64,000 bases of DNA from assembly GCF_001045555.1 (NCBI RefSeq), contig NZ_LFBU01000002.1:744001-808000 (forward strand), given 5' to 3'. Below the pieces are notes generated by a model. That model worked only from the letters and a program-made list of their open reading frames with translations. It made no database searches and was not told where the DNA came from. The stretch is from Marinobacter subterrani (GTDB lineage: Bacteria; Pseudomonadota; Gammaproteobacteria; Pseudomonadales; Oleiphilaceae). Positions within the stretch are counted from its first letter, which is position 1. The number at the start of each line of letters is the position of its first letter. This document shows, piece after piece, positions 30,889 to 39,340 of this stretch. Both the position numbers and the translations under genes were made by a program.

Positions 30889-31728
30889 ATGTACGAATCC
30901 CATTTCGGACTGCAGGAAGCACCGTTTGCATTGACGCCCAATACCCGCTATTTCCTGCGGGCGCCCAGCCATGGTGATGCGCTGGAGTTGCTGCTGGTGG
31001 CCCTGAAAGAGCGGGAAGGCTTTATCAAGATCTCCGGCGAGGTGGGCACCGGAAAAACCCTTCTGTGCCGGCTGTTGCTCAACGAACTCGAGCAGTTGGC
31101 CCATACCGCCTACATTCCCAATCCTCACCTTACTCCCGACACCCTTTACGAAGCGGTGGCCGAGGAACTGGGGGTGGATATGTCGGGATGCGGTAATTCC
31201 CATCAGGTCCTCAAGGCCATCAACGAACGCCTTATCGCCCATGCCATGGAACAGCGGCCAGTGGTCCTGGTGATCGACGAGGCCCAGGCGATGCCGGAAG
31301 AAACCATCGAGGCCTTGCGCCTGCTCACCAATCTGGAAACGGAAAGTGCCCGGTTGTTGCAGGTGGTGTTATTCGGCCAGCCGGAGCTGGATGTGTTGCT
31401 GCAGAGGCAGAGCCTCCGGCAGCTGAATCAGCGCATCACCTTTCACTATCGCCTGGCGCCCCTGGATAAAGCTTCGGTGGCCCAGTACCTGCGCCATCGA
31501 CTGGCTCAGGCGGGTTACAATGGCGCAGATCTGTTTGCCCCCGGCGCCCTCCGCCTGATCAGCCGGGCCTCGGGCGGCATTCCCCGGCTGGTCAATATCC
31601 TTGCCCACAAATCCATGTTGGCAGCGTGGGGCAAGGGTGACCGCATGGTTCAGCGGGGCCATGCCCTGCAGGCCATCCGTGACACCGAGAGTGTCCGCTC
31701 CCCCGGCCTGATCGGGAGGTGGTTATGA
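30889..31728 (+). CDS. mshM: MSHA biogenesis ATPase MshM (ExeA-like AAA)
   Basis: Cytoplasmic AAA+ ATPase of the ExeA/GspA type, 279 residues. Walker A is GEVGTGKT (about residue 50) and Walker B is VVLVIDEAQ. The N-terminus MYESHFGLQEAPFALTPN is the standard family opening. In type II secretion, ExeA with ExeB assembles the secretin at the cell wall; here MshM with MshN probably plays an analogous part. No peptidoglycan-binding domain follows the ATPase domain. The gene overlaps mshN by four bases. Confidence 0.92.
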   Translation: MYESHFGLQEAPFALTPNTRYFLRAPSHGDALELLLVALKEREGFIKISGEVGTGKTLLCRLLLNELEQLAHTAYIPNPHLTPDTLYEAVAEELGVDMSGCGNSHQVLKAINERLIAHAMEQRPVVLVIDEAQAMPEETIEALRLLTNLETESARLLQVVLFGQPELDVLLQRQSLRQLNQRITFHYRLAPLDKASVAQYLRHRLAQAGYNGADLFAPGALRLISRASGGIPRLVNILAHKSMLAAWGKGDRMVQRGHALQAIRDTESVRSPGLIGRWL

Positions 31729-32744
31729 GCCTGCTCAATGATGCCCTGCGTGCTGCGGAGCAGCGGCAGAACCGGCCAGAAGTGGCAGGGGCCTATACCG
31801 GGCAGGCGCCGGCCAAAGGCCGGGGCGGGTTCTGGCTGTGGGCGATGCTGTTGTTGCTGGTGGCCGGGTTGTTTGCCGCTACCGTTTACTGGTTTCAGGT
31901 TCAGGATGCCAGCGAGCCCACCCCTGTTGTGGCTGCCGCCACACCAGCCCCTGAGCCGGAGCGGGTTTCCGAGCCAGTTGCAGCTTTGAAAGACGTTCAG
32001 CCGGCTCCGGAACCGGAACCGGAGCCAGAGCCAGAGCCAGAGCCTCAGGTCGCCAGAACGCCGGAATCACCAGCGCCGGCGTCGCATAAAAAGACCGTCT
32101 CCGGGCAACCAGAGAAGACCCGCCCGGTAAAGGTGGAGGAGGCGCCGGTCGCGTCGGTTAAACAGGTTCGTGAGACGCCGGAATCCATCGATCTGCGGGT
32201 GAGCCGGGAGCTGGCCGCCCTGCTGCGATCCGGGGACACTCGGGAGGCAGAACAGAAACTGCGGGAACTGGCGACCATCCAGCCGGCCATCGCCAGCCGT
32301 GAAGTCTTTGCCCGCCAGATGCTGATTCAGGGTATGCCGGGCCGTGCCCTGGTGTGGTTGCCGGAATCGGTGGCCCGGGCCGATGCCGGGGTGCGTTTGC
32401 TCAGAGCCCGGGCGCTTCATGCCGGGGGCGATCTGTCCGGTGCGGTGGCCACGTTGGAGCAGGCGGTGCCCCCCGCAGGCCAGAACATGGAATACCGGGT
32501 CACCCTCGCGACATTGCTCCAACAGGCCGGCCGCAGCACCGAGGCGGCCCGGCACTGGTCTGTGCTCATCGCCCAGGACGACAGCCGTGCCGCCTGGTGG
32601 GTCGGGCTGGGGATTGCGCTGGAAACCGGCGGCGAGCTTGCCGGCGCCGTGCGGGCCTATGGCCAGGCGGCGCAGTTACCCGGCCTGTCGCCGTCCCTGG
32701 CGCACTACGTTCGTGACCGACTGAAAACGCTGCAGGCAGGATGA
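31725..32744 (+). CDS. mshN: MSHA biogenesis protein MshN (TPR)
   Basis: Inner-membrane protein of 339 residues: a short cytoplasmic N-terminus (MSLLNDALRAAEQRQ, an ExeB-like opening), a transmembrane helix at about 36-55, a periplasmic proline/glutamate linker with six PE dipeptides (about residues 95-107), and a C-terminal TPR-like region. ATG 31725 follows GGGAGG; GTG 31719 is inside that site. It is likely the partner of MshM, since paired ExeA/ExeB-type genes are adjacent here. Identification rests on order and domain layout. Confidence 0.87.
   Translation: MSLLNDALRAAEQRQNRPEVAGAYTGQAPAKGRGGFWLWAMLLLLVAGLFAATVYWFQVQDASEPTPVVAAATPAPEPERVSEPVAALKDVQPAPEPEPEPEPEPEPQVARTPESPAPASHKKTVSGQPEKTRPVKVEEAPVASVKQVRETPESIDLRVSRELAALLRSGDTREAEQKLRELATIQPAIASREVFARQMLIQGMPGRALVWLPESVARADAGVRLLRARALHAGGDLSGAVATLEQAVPPAGQNMEYRVTLATLLQQAGRSTEAARHWSVLIAQDDSRAAWWVGLGIALETGGELAGAVRAYGQAAQLPGLSPSLAHYVRDRLKTLQAG
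32007..32045 (+). repeat. Hexanucleotide tract coding for Pro-Glu repeats in mshN
   Basis: CCGGAA/CCGGAG/CCAGAG units repeat six times in frame, encoding alternating proline and glutamate. The codons vary, so the tract is an imperfect microsatellite. Such linkers are rigid spacers that carry a domain across the periplasm; copy-number change would alter length by two residues per unit. Confidence 0.85.
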
Positions 32745-34513
32745 TGACGACAGAGCCGAAAAAGAAAGTCCGGTTAGGCGACCTGCTGGTTCAGAATGAT
32801 GTCATTACGGAACAGCAGTTGATGACCGCCCTGCGGGAACAGAAAAGCACCGGCCGCAAACTGGGCAGAACCCTGACCGATCTTGGTTATGTCGACGAAG
32901 ACAGCCTGCTCAACATCCTGTCCCGCCAGCTCGATGTGCCGTTTGTGCAGTTGCGCCATTACCAGTTCAACAACGAGCTGGTGAAAAAACTGCCGGAAGC
33001 CATGGCTCGCCGGTTCCGCAGCATTGTGCTGGCGGAGCAGGGCGGTGAACTGTTGGTGGGCATGGCTGACCCCCTGGATATCTTCGCCTACGATGAGCTG
33101 GTGCGGATTCTCAAACAGCCCATCAAGCAGGCGGTGGTGCGGGAAAGCGAGCTGCTCAACACCCTGGACCTGGTGTACCGGCGTACCGACGAAATCGCCT
33201 CCCTGGCGGAGGAGCTGGAAGACGAACTGGGTGATGACGCCTTCGACCTGGCGGACCTTTCCGCCGAGTCTGAAAGCGCGGAAGCGCCCGTAGTCAAACT
33301 GCTGCAAACGCTGTTTGAGGATGCCGTCCAGGCCCGCAGCTCCGACATTCACATCGAGCCGGATGAAACCGTCGTCCGCATCCGGCAGCGGGTGGACGGG
33401 GTGCTTCAGGAACAGGTGATGAAGGAGAAGCGGGTCAATGCCGCGCTGGTCCTGCGCCTGAAGCTGATGGCCGGGCTGAATATTTCCGAGAAACGGATGC
33501 CCCAGGACGGTCGCTTCAACGTTCGGGTCAAGGGCCGGAGCATTGATGTGCGGGTGTCCACCATGCCCGTGCAGTTTGGTGAGTCGGTGGTGATGCGTTT
33601 GCTCGATCAGAGCCAGGGCCTGCTGAACCTGGATGGCACCGGCATGCCGGCACAGCTGCTGGAACGGTTCCGGCGCATGACCAAAAGGCCCCACGGCATG
33701 ATCCTGGTCACTGGCCCGACCGGCAGCGGTAAAACAACCACGCTCTACGGCGCCCTGACCGAACTGAACCGCCCGGAGATAAAGATCATTACCGCCGAGG
33801 ACCCGGTGGAATACCGCCTGCCGCGGATTACCCAGGTTCAGGTGAACCCGAAAATAGGGCTGGAATTTGCCAATGTCTTGCGGGCCGCCCTGCGCCAGGA
33901 CCCGGATGTGATCCTGGTGGGTGAGATGCGGGACCGGGAAACCGTGGAAATCGGCCTGCGCGCGGCCATGACCGGCCACCTGGTACTCTCCACCCTGCAC
34001 ACCAACGATTCCATCAGCAGCGCCATGAGGCTGATCGATATGGGCGCGGAACCGTTTTTGGTGGCCAGCTCCCTGCTAGGCGTGGTCGCCCAGCGCCTGG
34101 TGCGCCGGGTGTGCGAAAACTGTTCAGAGCCATATCAGCTTACCGACCAGGAGCGGATATGGCTGGACACCTTTGACCTGGATCCGTTGGATATCGAGGC
34201 GGGATTCGTGCATGGCCGGGGCTGCTACCAGTGCAGCAATACCGGCTACAAGGGCCGGGTTGGCGTGTATGAAATGCTGGAGATGAACGAGGCCATGCTG
34301 GATGCCCTGCGCCGGCAGGATGTCTCCGGGTTTACCCGGGCGGCCCGGAAAAGTGATCTCTACCGGCCGCTCGGGCAGTGCGCCATGGACTATGCCCTGC
34401 AGGGCGTGACCACCCTGGAAGAGGTGGCCCGCGTGGCCGCGACTTCCGAAGGGGAGTTCACGCCGGACGATGAGACTCTCTTGCTGGATGACGCCATTGA
34501 GGGAGGCTTTTAA
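32741..34513 (+). CDS. mshE: MSHA pilus extension ATPase MshE
   Basis: GspE/PilB-family hexameric ATPase that powers pilus assembly, 590 residues. The N-terminal MshEN domain shows the c-di-GMP-binding pattern RLGDLLVQN... LMTALREQK ... LGRTLTDLG (residues about 11-53), so extension is probably controlled by c-di-GMP as shown for Vibrio MshE. The C-terminal motor has Walker A GPTGSGKTTT, an Asp box (TAEDPVEY), and a tetracysteine zinc site (CENC ... CYQC). It starts within the mshN stop (ATGA) and overlaps mshG by one base. Confidence 0.96.
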   Translation: MMTTEPKKKVRLGDLLVQNDVITEQQLMTALREQKSTGRKLGRTLTDLGYVDEDSLLNILSRQLDVPFVQLRHYQFNNELVKKLPEAMARRFRSIVLAEQGGELLVGMADPLDIFAYDELVRILKQPIKQAVVRESELLNTLDLVYRRTDEIASLAEELEDELGDDAFDLADLSAESESAEAPVVKLLQTLFEDAVQARSSDIHIEPDETVVRIRQRVDGVLQEQVMKEKRVNAALVLRLKLMAGLNISEKRMPQDGRFNVRVKGRSIDVRVSTMPVQFGESVVMRLLDQSQGLLNLDGTGMPAQLLERFRRMTKRPHGMILVTGPTGSGKTTTLYGALTELNRPEIKIITAEDPVEYRLPRITQVQVNPKIGLEFANVLRAALRQDPDVILVGEMRDRETVEIGLRAAMTGHLVLSTLHTNDSISSAMRLIDMGAEPFLVASSLLGVVAQRLVRRVCENCSEPYQLTDQERIWLDTFDLDPLDIEAGFVHGRGCYQCSNTGYKGRVGVYEMLEMNEAMLDALRRQDVSGFTRAARKSDLYRPLGQCAMDYALQGVTTLEEVARVAATSEGEFTPDDETLLLDDAIEGGF

Positions 34514-35742
34514 TGCAGTTCAGTTATCGTGGCAAGGATAGTCGTGGCAGCGTCCAGCAGGGCTCCCTGGCGGCCCCGAATGCCGATGCCGCCGCCACCG
34601 AACTGATGCGCCGGGGCATTACCCCGCTCACGATTCGTGAACAGGCACAAGACGACTCGATGGTTGATCGGCTTAACCGGCTGCCGATCTTCCGGAAAAA
34701 GGTCACTCTCGACGAGCTGATCGTATTCTGTCGCCAGATGTACGCTCTCACCAAGGCCGGTATCCCCCTGATTCGCACCATGCGGGGCCTGGCGGAAACC
34801 TCCCGCTCACCCGTGCTGGCGGAAGTACTCGAGGATGTAAGCAGCCGGCTCGAAGGGGGCAATACCATGGCCACGGCCATGCAGGCGCACCCTAAAGTGT
34901 TCTCGGAACTGTTCATCGCCATGATCCATGTGGGTGAGAACACGGGGATGCTGGACGACGCCTTCAAACGGCTTTCCGAGATTCTGGAACTGGAGAGGGA
35001 TACCAAGCGGCGGCTCAAGCAGGCCATGCGTTACCCCACCTTTGTGATGATTGCCCTGCTGGCCGCCCTGATGGTTGTGAACTTCCTGGTCATCCCGAAA
35101 TTTGCTTCCGTTTTCGACAAGCTGGGCGCGGATCTGCCGTTCCTGACCCAGGTGTTGGTAGGTACCTCCAACTTCCTGCTGGGCTATTGGTACCTGCTGT
35201 TGTTTGCCGCGGCCGCCGGCGGACTGCTGCTCCGGCAATGGAAGCAGACTGAGCAGGGCCGGCTCACCTGGGATCGTTACAAACTGAAAATGCCGGTTAT
35301 CGGGCCCCTGCTGGAATTGATCACGCTCAGTCGGTTTGCGAGGAACTTTGCTACCATGCTCTCCGCCGGCATGCCGGTCACCCAAGCGCTCACGGTGGTG
35401 GCCGATGCCACCGACAACGCCTGGATAGCGATCCACATCAAGGACATGCGGGCCGGCATCGAGCGCGGCGAGAGCCTGCTCAGAACCGCCCGGAACAGCG
35501 AGATGTTCACCCCGCTGATTCTGCAGATGATCGCGGTGGGTGAGGAAACCGGGTCGGTGGACGACATGCTCAACAACGTGTCGGATTTTTACGATGAGGA
35601 CGTGGATTACGGCCTGAAGCGGCTGGCGGAATCCATTGAGCCCATATTGATCGTGGCCATGGGTGTACTCGTGTTGATCCTGGCTCTGGGCGTGTTCCTG
35701 CCGATCTGGGACCTGGGGGCCGCCGCGATGGGGCGGGGCTGA
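34513..35742 (+). CDS. mshG: MSHA inner-membrane platform protein MshG (PilC/GspF)
   Basis: Polytopic platform protein that contacts the assembly ATPase and pilins. The 409-residue protein has two GspF domains: a cytoplasmic bundle with the motif FCRQMYALTKAGIPL, a transmembrane pair, a second bundle with FARNFATMLSAGMPV, and a final helix (IVAMGVLVLILALGVFLPI). Length and layout are typical. TAATG junction with mshE indicates coupling. Confidence 0.95.
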   Translation: MQFSYRGKDSRGSVQQGSLAAPNADAAATELMRRGITPLTIREQAQDDSMVDRLNRLPIFRKKVTLDELIVFCRQMYALTKAGIPLIRTMRGLAETSRSPVLAEVLEDVSSRLEGGNTMATAMQAHPKVFSELFIAMIHVGENTGMLDDAFKRLSEILELERDTKRRLKQAMRYPTFVMIALLAALMVVNFLVIPKFASVFDKLGADLPFLTQVLVGTSNFLLGYWYLLLFAAAAGGLLLRQWKQTEQGRLTWDRYKLKMPVIGPLLELITLSRFARNFATMLSAGMPVTQALTVVADATDNAWIAIHIKDMRAGIERGESLLRTARNSEMFTPLILQMIAVGEETGSVDDMLNNVSDFYDEDVDYGLKRLAESIEPILIVAMGVLVLILALGVFLPIWDLGAAAMGRG

Positions 35743-36336
35743 GTGGCATCGGCGGGACGATCGGATGCCGGCAGGCTTGTGTTCGCACGCCGATTTCGCC
35801 TGTTGGTGGCTGTGGTCATCATTGGCGTTCTGGCGTGGTTCCTGCTCGATGTGCTGGAACGGGAAGTGCAGCGTGCGGAAGAACGATCCGCCCATATGGT
35901 GCTCAGTCAATTAAGAGTGGCGCTGGTGATCCGGGGTGCTGAAGTGATGCTCAGCCGGCAGGGAAGTTTTGAGGATCTTGAAGGGATTAACCCTTTCGCC
36001 CTGGTCGAGCACCAGTGGCACAACTACGAGGGGCTTTGCGCCGGGGAGAAACCAAGCGCCGGAAACTGGTGTTTCCAGGCTGGAGAACGAACGAGTAAAC
36101 AAAAAGAAACAGCAACCGGACCCAAAGGCTGGTTAATTTATAACCCGGGACAGCCGATAACCTTGGATAAGCAACAGGTGGCGCCGGGTGAGCCTCTGGC
36201 CTGGAAAGTGACAACGGAATTTGCAGACCGCAATGGGAATGGAACGCGGGAGCAGGAAGAACGGCCAACGGGACTAAAGCTAGCCCCAGTGCCGTTGACA
36301 GGAGAAGCAGCGCGAACGCAGGATGCGCAACGCTGA
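35743..36336 (+). CDS. mshF: MSHA biogenesis protein MshF
   Basis: Protein of 197 residues with one N-terminal transmembrane helix (RFRLLVAVVIIGVLAWFLLDVL, shortened here) and a soluble periplasmic part holding two cysteines (GLCAGE, NWCFQ) that may form a disulfide. The order between mshG and mshB matches mshF of Vibrio. It starts with GTG immediately after the mshG stop. The 3' part is richer in A and less GC-biased than its neighbours. Its function in the machine is not established. Confidence 0.8.
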   Translation: MASAGRSDAGRLVFARRFRLLVAVVIIGVLAWFLLDVLEREVQRAEERSAHMVLSQLRVALVIRGAEVMLSRQGSFEDLEGINPFALVEHQWHNYEGLCAGEKPSAGNWCFQAGERTSKQKETATGPKGWLIYNPGQPITLDKQQVAPGEPLAWKVTTEFADRNGNGTREQEERPTGLKLAPVPLTGEAARTQDAQR

Positions 36337-36372
36337 CCAGACGGACAAACGAAACCGGAAAGAGGCTGACCA

Positions 36373-36903
36373 ATGAAGCAGGAAAACAGAATAGAGAAAC
36401 AGCAAGGCTTTACCCTGATTGAATTGGTGGTAGTGATTGCCATCCTGGGTATTCTGGCGGCGTTTGCACTGCCAAGGTTTGCGCAGCTTTCAGAGCAAGC
36501 TCATCAGGCTAGTGTTCGGGCTACAGCGGGTGCACTTGCAGCGGGGGTTGCCTTGGCCAAAACACAGTGGGTGTCCAACGGGCGTTCTGCCGATCTGGAT
36601 GACGTTGAAGATTTTGGGAATGGATTGGTGGATGTTAGTCCAGAAGGCTGGCCAACGGCCAATGGCGGTTCCAATGATCCGAATATGGTTGCGACCCGTT
36701 GCATTCAGGTTTGGGAAAATGTGATGCAGGCAAACGCGCCAAGCATTAGTGAGAATGGTGCTACCGATTACCACACAACGGTCCAGGGAGACGCTGATGG
36801 CGTCGGTGCCGGAGCTGACTGTGTATTTACCTACCAACTCGATAGCCAGGGCAGCACCATCGAATACGACGCTGACACCGGTGAAGTTACCACAACCCTG
36901 TAA
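36373..36903 (+). CDS. mshB: MSHA pilin-like protein MshB
   Basis: Type IV prepilin of 176 residues with a short basic leader (MKQENRIEKQQG) and the cleavage/methylation sequence G-FTLIELVVVIAILGILAAFALPRF, given here in part, with Glu5. Two cysteines (TRCIQVW and GADCVF) can form the C-terminal disulfide loop. It is the first of two consecutive pilin genes; by order it is MshB, and the second is the major pilin MshA. It lies 36 bp after mshF. Confidence 0.85.
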   Translation: MKQENRIEKQQGFTLIELVVVIAILGILAAFALPRFAQLSEQAHQASVRATAGALAAGVALAKTQWVSNGRSADLDDVEDFGNGLVDVSPEGWPTANGGSNDPNMVATRCIQVWENVMQANAPSISENGATDYHTTVQGDADGVGAGADCVFTYQLDSQGSTIEYDADTGEVTTTL

Positions 36904-36946
36904 AGGCAACCTAGACAGCCAAACGACGAGAAAGCGGAGTAACACC

Positions 36947-37417
36947 ATGAAAACGATGAATATGATTGCAGCAAAGAAAGAAAAAGGTTTCACCCTGATC
37001 GAACTGGTCATGGTGATTGTTATTTTGGGGATTCTGGCGGCGTTTGCGTTGCCGAGGTTTGCGGATTTGGGGGGTGAGGCGCGAGCTGCATCTCTCCAGG
37101 GCGCTGCAGGCGCAGCAAAGTCAGCTTCGTCGATCGTCCACTCGGCTTGGCTTGCAACAGATCGCACTAGCCCTGTGGACCTCGAGGGAGTGGATATTAC
37201 CACCAGTACCGAGGGATATCCTACGGCCGACGCTGATGGCATTATGGCCGCAGCTCAGCTTGCAGATGACTACACGTTGACCGGGACGATCGTCACTCCG
37301 AATGGCTTCGATGCGACTTCCAATGCTGATGGCGACAGTCCAGCTGGTGAGTGTTCATTCACCTATACTGCTTCCACAGGCCGCGTAACCAACATTCTGA
37401 CAGATGACTGCGTTTAA
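36947..37417 (+). CDS. mshA: MSHA major pilin MshA
   Basis: Type IVa prepilin, 156 residues. The leader MKTMNMIAAKKEKG precedes FTLIELVMVIVILG with Glu5; prepilin peptidase (not encoded in this window) should cut after the glycine. Two C-terminal cysteines (GECSFTY and TDDCV) bound the D-region. GGAG lies 8 bp before ATG 36947; an upstream in-frame ATG at 36749 falls in mshB and is rejected. The helix coding sequence is very similar to that of mshB, which points to duplication. It is followed by a REPIN-like element that separates it from the minor pilin genes. Confidence 0.88.
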   Translation: MKTMNMIAAKKEKGFTLIELVMVIVILGILAAFALPRFADLGGEARAASLQGAAGAAKSASSIVHSAWLATDRTSPVDLEGVDITTSTEGYPTADADGIMAAAQLADDYTLTGTIVTPNGFDATSNADGDSPAGECSFTYTASTGRVTNILTDDCV

Positions 37418-37430
37418 TTTTGTCATTTCT

Positions 37431-37517
37431 GTAGGTCGGATTAGCGCAGCGTAATCCGACAAATCTGATCACCGTGCCACCCAATGTCGGATTACGGCTT
37501 CGCCTAATCCGACCTAC
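37431..37517. repeat. REPIN-like doublet, family B
   Basis: An 87-bp element bounded by GTAGGTCGGATTA (37431-37443) and its exact complement TAATCCGACCTAC (37505-37517). Inside are two hairpins in opposite orientation: GTCGGATTA / TAATCCGAC at 37435-37460, and the same arms again at 37486-37513 with a GGC-TTC-GCC tip. This GTCGGATTA type of repeat is common in gammaproteobacterial genomes. It lies 13 bp after the mshA stop. Confidence 0.92.
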
Positions 37518-37563
37518 AATTTACGCGTTTTGATTGGGTGGTATGGGGAATCCGGGAGGGGGC

Positions 37564-38043
37564 ATGGGAACAAAGGTCGCCCCGAGGTCGTCGGGGTTCA
37601 CCCTGGTAGAGCTGGTGATGGTCATTATTCTGATCGGCGTATTATCGGCGCTCGGGGTTGGATTGTTTGCTGGCCGCTCTGCCTTTTCTCCCTTGCTGGC
37701 TACCCAGCAACTTTCCTCCGCTACGCTGCTTGCCCAGCAGGCGGCGCTGGCGGGGAATACGTCTGACACGCTGACTATCCGGCAGACGAGCGACGAGCTG
37801 CTTTTTTCGGCGGCCTCCTCCCAATTCAGCCTTCAACGCAGCGGCGCTACCATGGCCTATAGCGTAGGGGGTGATCCGTTCACTAATGTTCCTTCTGGCG
37901 GTGTAACCATCGGATTTGATGATCTCGGACGAGTTGCATCTCCCACCCCAAGAGTCAGCATCGATTTCCGCATCACCGGCGACAGTACCTTCAATCTTTG
38001 CCTGAGCGCCCTGGGTGCGGTGTTTGAAGGAACCTGCCCATGA
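37564..38043 (+). CDS. mshC: MSHA minor prepilin MshC
   Basis: Prepilin-like protein of 159 residues with leader MGTKVAPRSSG followed by FTLVELVMVIILIGVL, with Glu5. ATG 37564 follows GGGAGG; in-frame ATG 37543 and TTG 37534 lie upstream with poorer ribosome-binding sites. A cysteine pair near the C-terminus (FNLCLSA, FEGTCP) is likely disulfide-bonded. By order it is MshC, a GspH-type minor pilin. It overlaps mshD by four bases. Confidence 0.85.
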   Translation: MGTKVAPRSSGFTLVELVMVIILIGVLSALGVGLFAGRSAFSPLLATQQLSSATLLAQQAALAGNTSDTLTIRQTSDELLFSAASSQFSLQRSGATMAYSVGGDPFTNVPSGGVTIGFDDLGRVASPTPRVSIDFRITGDSTFNLCLSALGAVFEGTCP

Positions 38044-38552
38044 CTGGCCGGCAAAGAGTCACTCGCTTTCAAAGCGGCGCCACTCTGGTGGAGCTGGTAA
38101 TCACCATTGTGATTATCAGCGTGGCGATCGCTGGTGTGGTGGGAGCCTTTGCGCTGATCACCGGGCGAAGTGCCGATCCGCTGAACCAGACCCGGGCGGT
38201 GGCTCTGGCGCAAATTTACATGGACGAAATCCTCAGCCGTCGCTATGACGAAGATACCCCGGTCGGCGGTTCTCCCAGGGAGCCGGGCTGCACCATTAAC
38301 ACCGAGGAAGCCAATCGTGCCGATTACGACGATGTGGACGACTACAACGCCATCAATAATGCTGTGCCAGCGAACGCCGAGGGTACGGCACTGGGGGCGG
38401 ACTACGGCAATTTCCGGGTGTCGGTTGCGGTGGAATGCGCTGGTGATGAAATCGGCTTGCCACTGGAAGAGGACGCAAAACGAATCGACCTGTTAGTCAC
38501 CAACCCCAGCGGGCAGGGGTATAGCTTCTCAGCTTACAGGGCGAACTACTGA
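38040..38552 (+). CDS. mshD: MSHA minor prepilin MshD
   Basis: GspI/PilV-type minor prepilin of 170 residues: leader MTGRQRVTRFQSG, then ATLVELVITIVIISVAI with Glu5 and alanine instead of phenylalanine at +1. Two cysteines (GCTIN and VECAG) are present. It is coupled to mshC (ATGA) and mshO (TGATG). Minor pilins of this kind form the initiating tip complex of the pilus. Confidence 0.85.
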   Translation: MTGRQRVTRFQSGATLVELVITIVIISVAIAGVVGAFALITGRSADPLNQTRAVALAQIYMDEILSRRYDEDTPVGGSPREPGCTINTEEANRADYDDVDDYNAINNAVPANAEGTALGADYGNFRVSVAVECAGDEIGLPLEEDAKRIDLLVTNPSGQGYSFSAYRANY

Positions 38553-39340
38553 TGAGTCGCCAGTCCGGGTACACGCTGATCGAGCTGATCATGGTGATCG
38601 TCTTGCTCAGCATTGTCGCGACGGTATCGGTACGGTTTGTAGGCCTGTCCACTCAAGGTGCGCTCGATACCAGTACGCGTCAGTTGCGGGCCCTTCGGTC
38701 GGTAGTGATCAGCGAGCAGCTGACGCGGGAGCTGCGGGAGGCGTTCCCGCTCTCGGTACGAACCAACGGCTCCTGCATTGAGTGGCTGCCGCTGGAAGCA
38801 GGCACCAATTACCTGCAGCGCACCCGGGGGCCGAATTTTGATGAAATCGAGATCGCCGCGTTTGCCCAGCCGCCCTCGACGGGCAATACCCGGGCAGTGA
38901 TCTACGGTTATGGGACCGGTACCGATGACTTGTATACCGCATCGGACCCGGGCCCGGTCTCTTCTACAGTTTCTGCGATCGATAACACCGGATCACCGGC
39001 CACAATTACCCTGTCGTCCAGCCACCGGTTCAATACCAATTCCCCGGCGCGGCGTCTTTTTGTGGTGGGCGAGCCGGTAAGCGTCTGCCAGAGCGGACAT
39101 TTCTTGTATCGGTATAGCGGTTACTCGCCTACTGCCTCCCAGCCAGAGCCACCGTCCGTAGCGTCGACCGGAAAGCGGGAAGTCCTGGCGGCAAGCCTTA
39201 CCGGCACGGTGGATTTCCGCGTCCTGCCGGCAACCCTTCAGCGTGCAGCGGTCGTTCAGTTTACCTTTGAGCTGGAAAGCCCGGACGGAGAAGAAACCAC
39301 CACCGTCAGCCAGGAGGTACAGATCCGCAATGTGCCCTGA
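38552..39340 (+). CDS. mshO: MSHA minor prepilin MshO
   Basis: PilW/GspJ-type prepilin of 262 residues with a very short leader (MSRQSG) and YTLIELIMVIVLLSIVATV, with Glu5. The large C-terminal domain has two cysteines (GSCIEW, SVCQSG) and is longer than in the major pilin. Its 3' end overlaps mshP by 11 bases. Position and size fit MshO. Confidence 0.85.
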   Translation: MSRQSGYTLIELIMVIVLLSIVATVSVRFVGLSTQGALDTSTRQLRALRSVVISEQLTRELREAFPLSVRTNGSCIEWLPLEAGTNYLQRTRGPNFDEIEIAAFAQPPSTGNTRAVIYGYGTGTDDLYTASDPGPVSSTVSAIDNTGSPATITLSSSHRFNTNSPARRLFVVGEPVSVCQSGHFLYRYSGYSPTASQPEPPSVASTGKREVLAASLTGTVDFRVLPATLQRAAVVQFTFELESPDGEETTTVSQEVQIRNVP

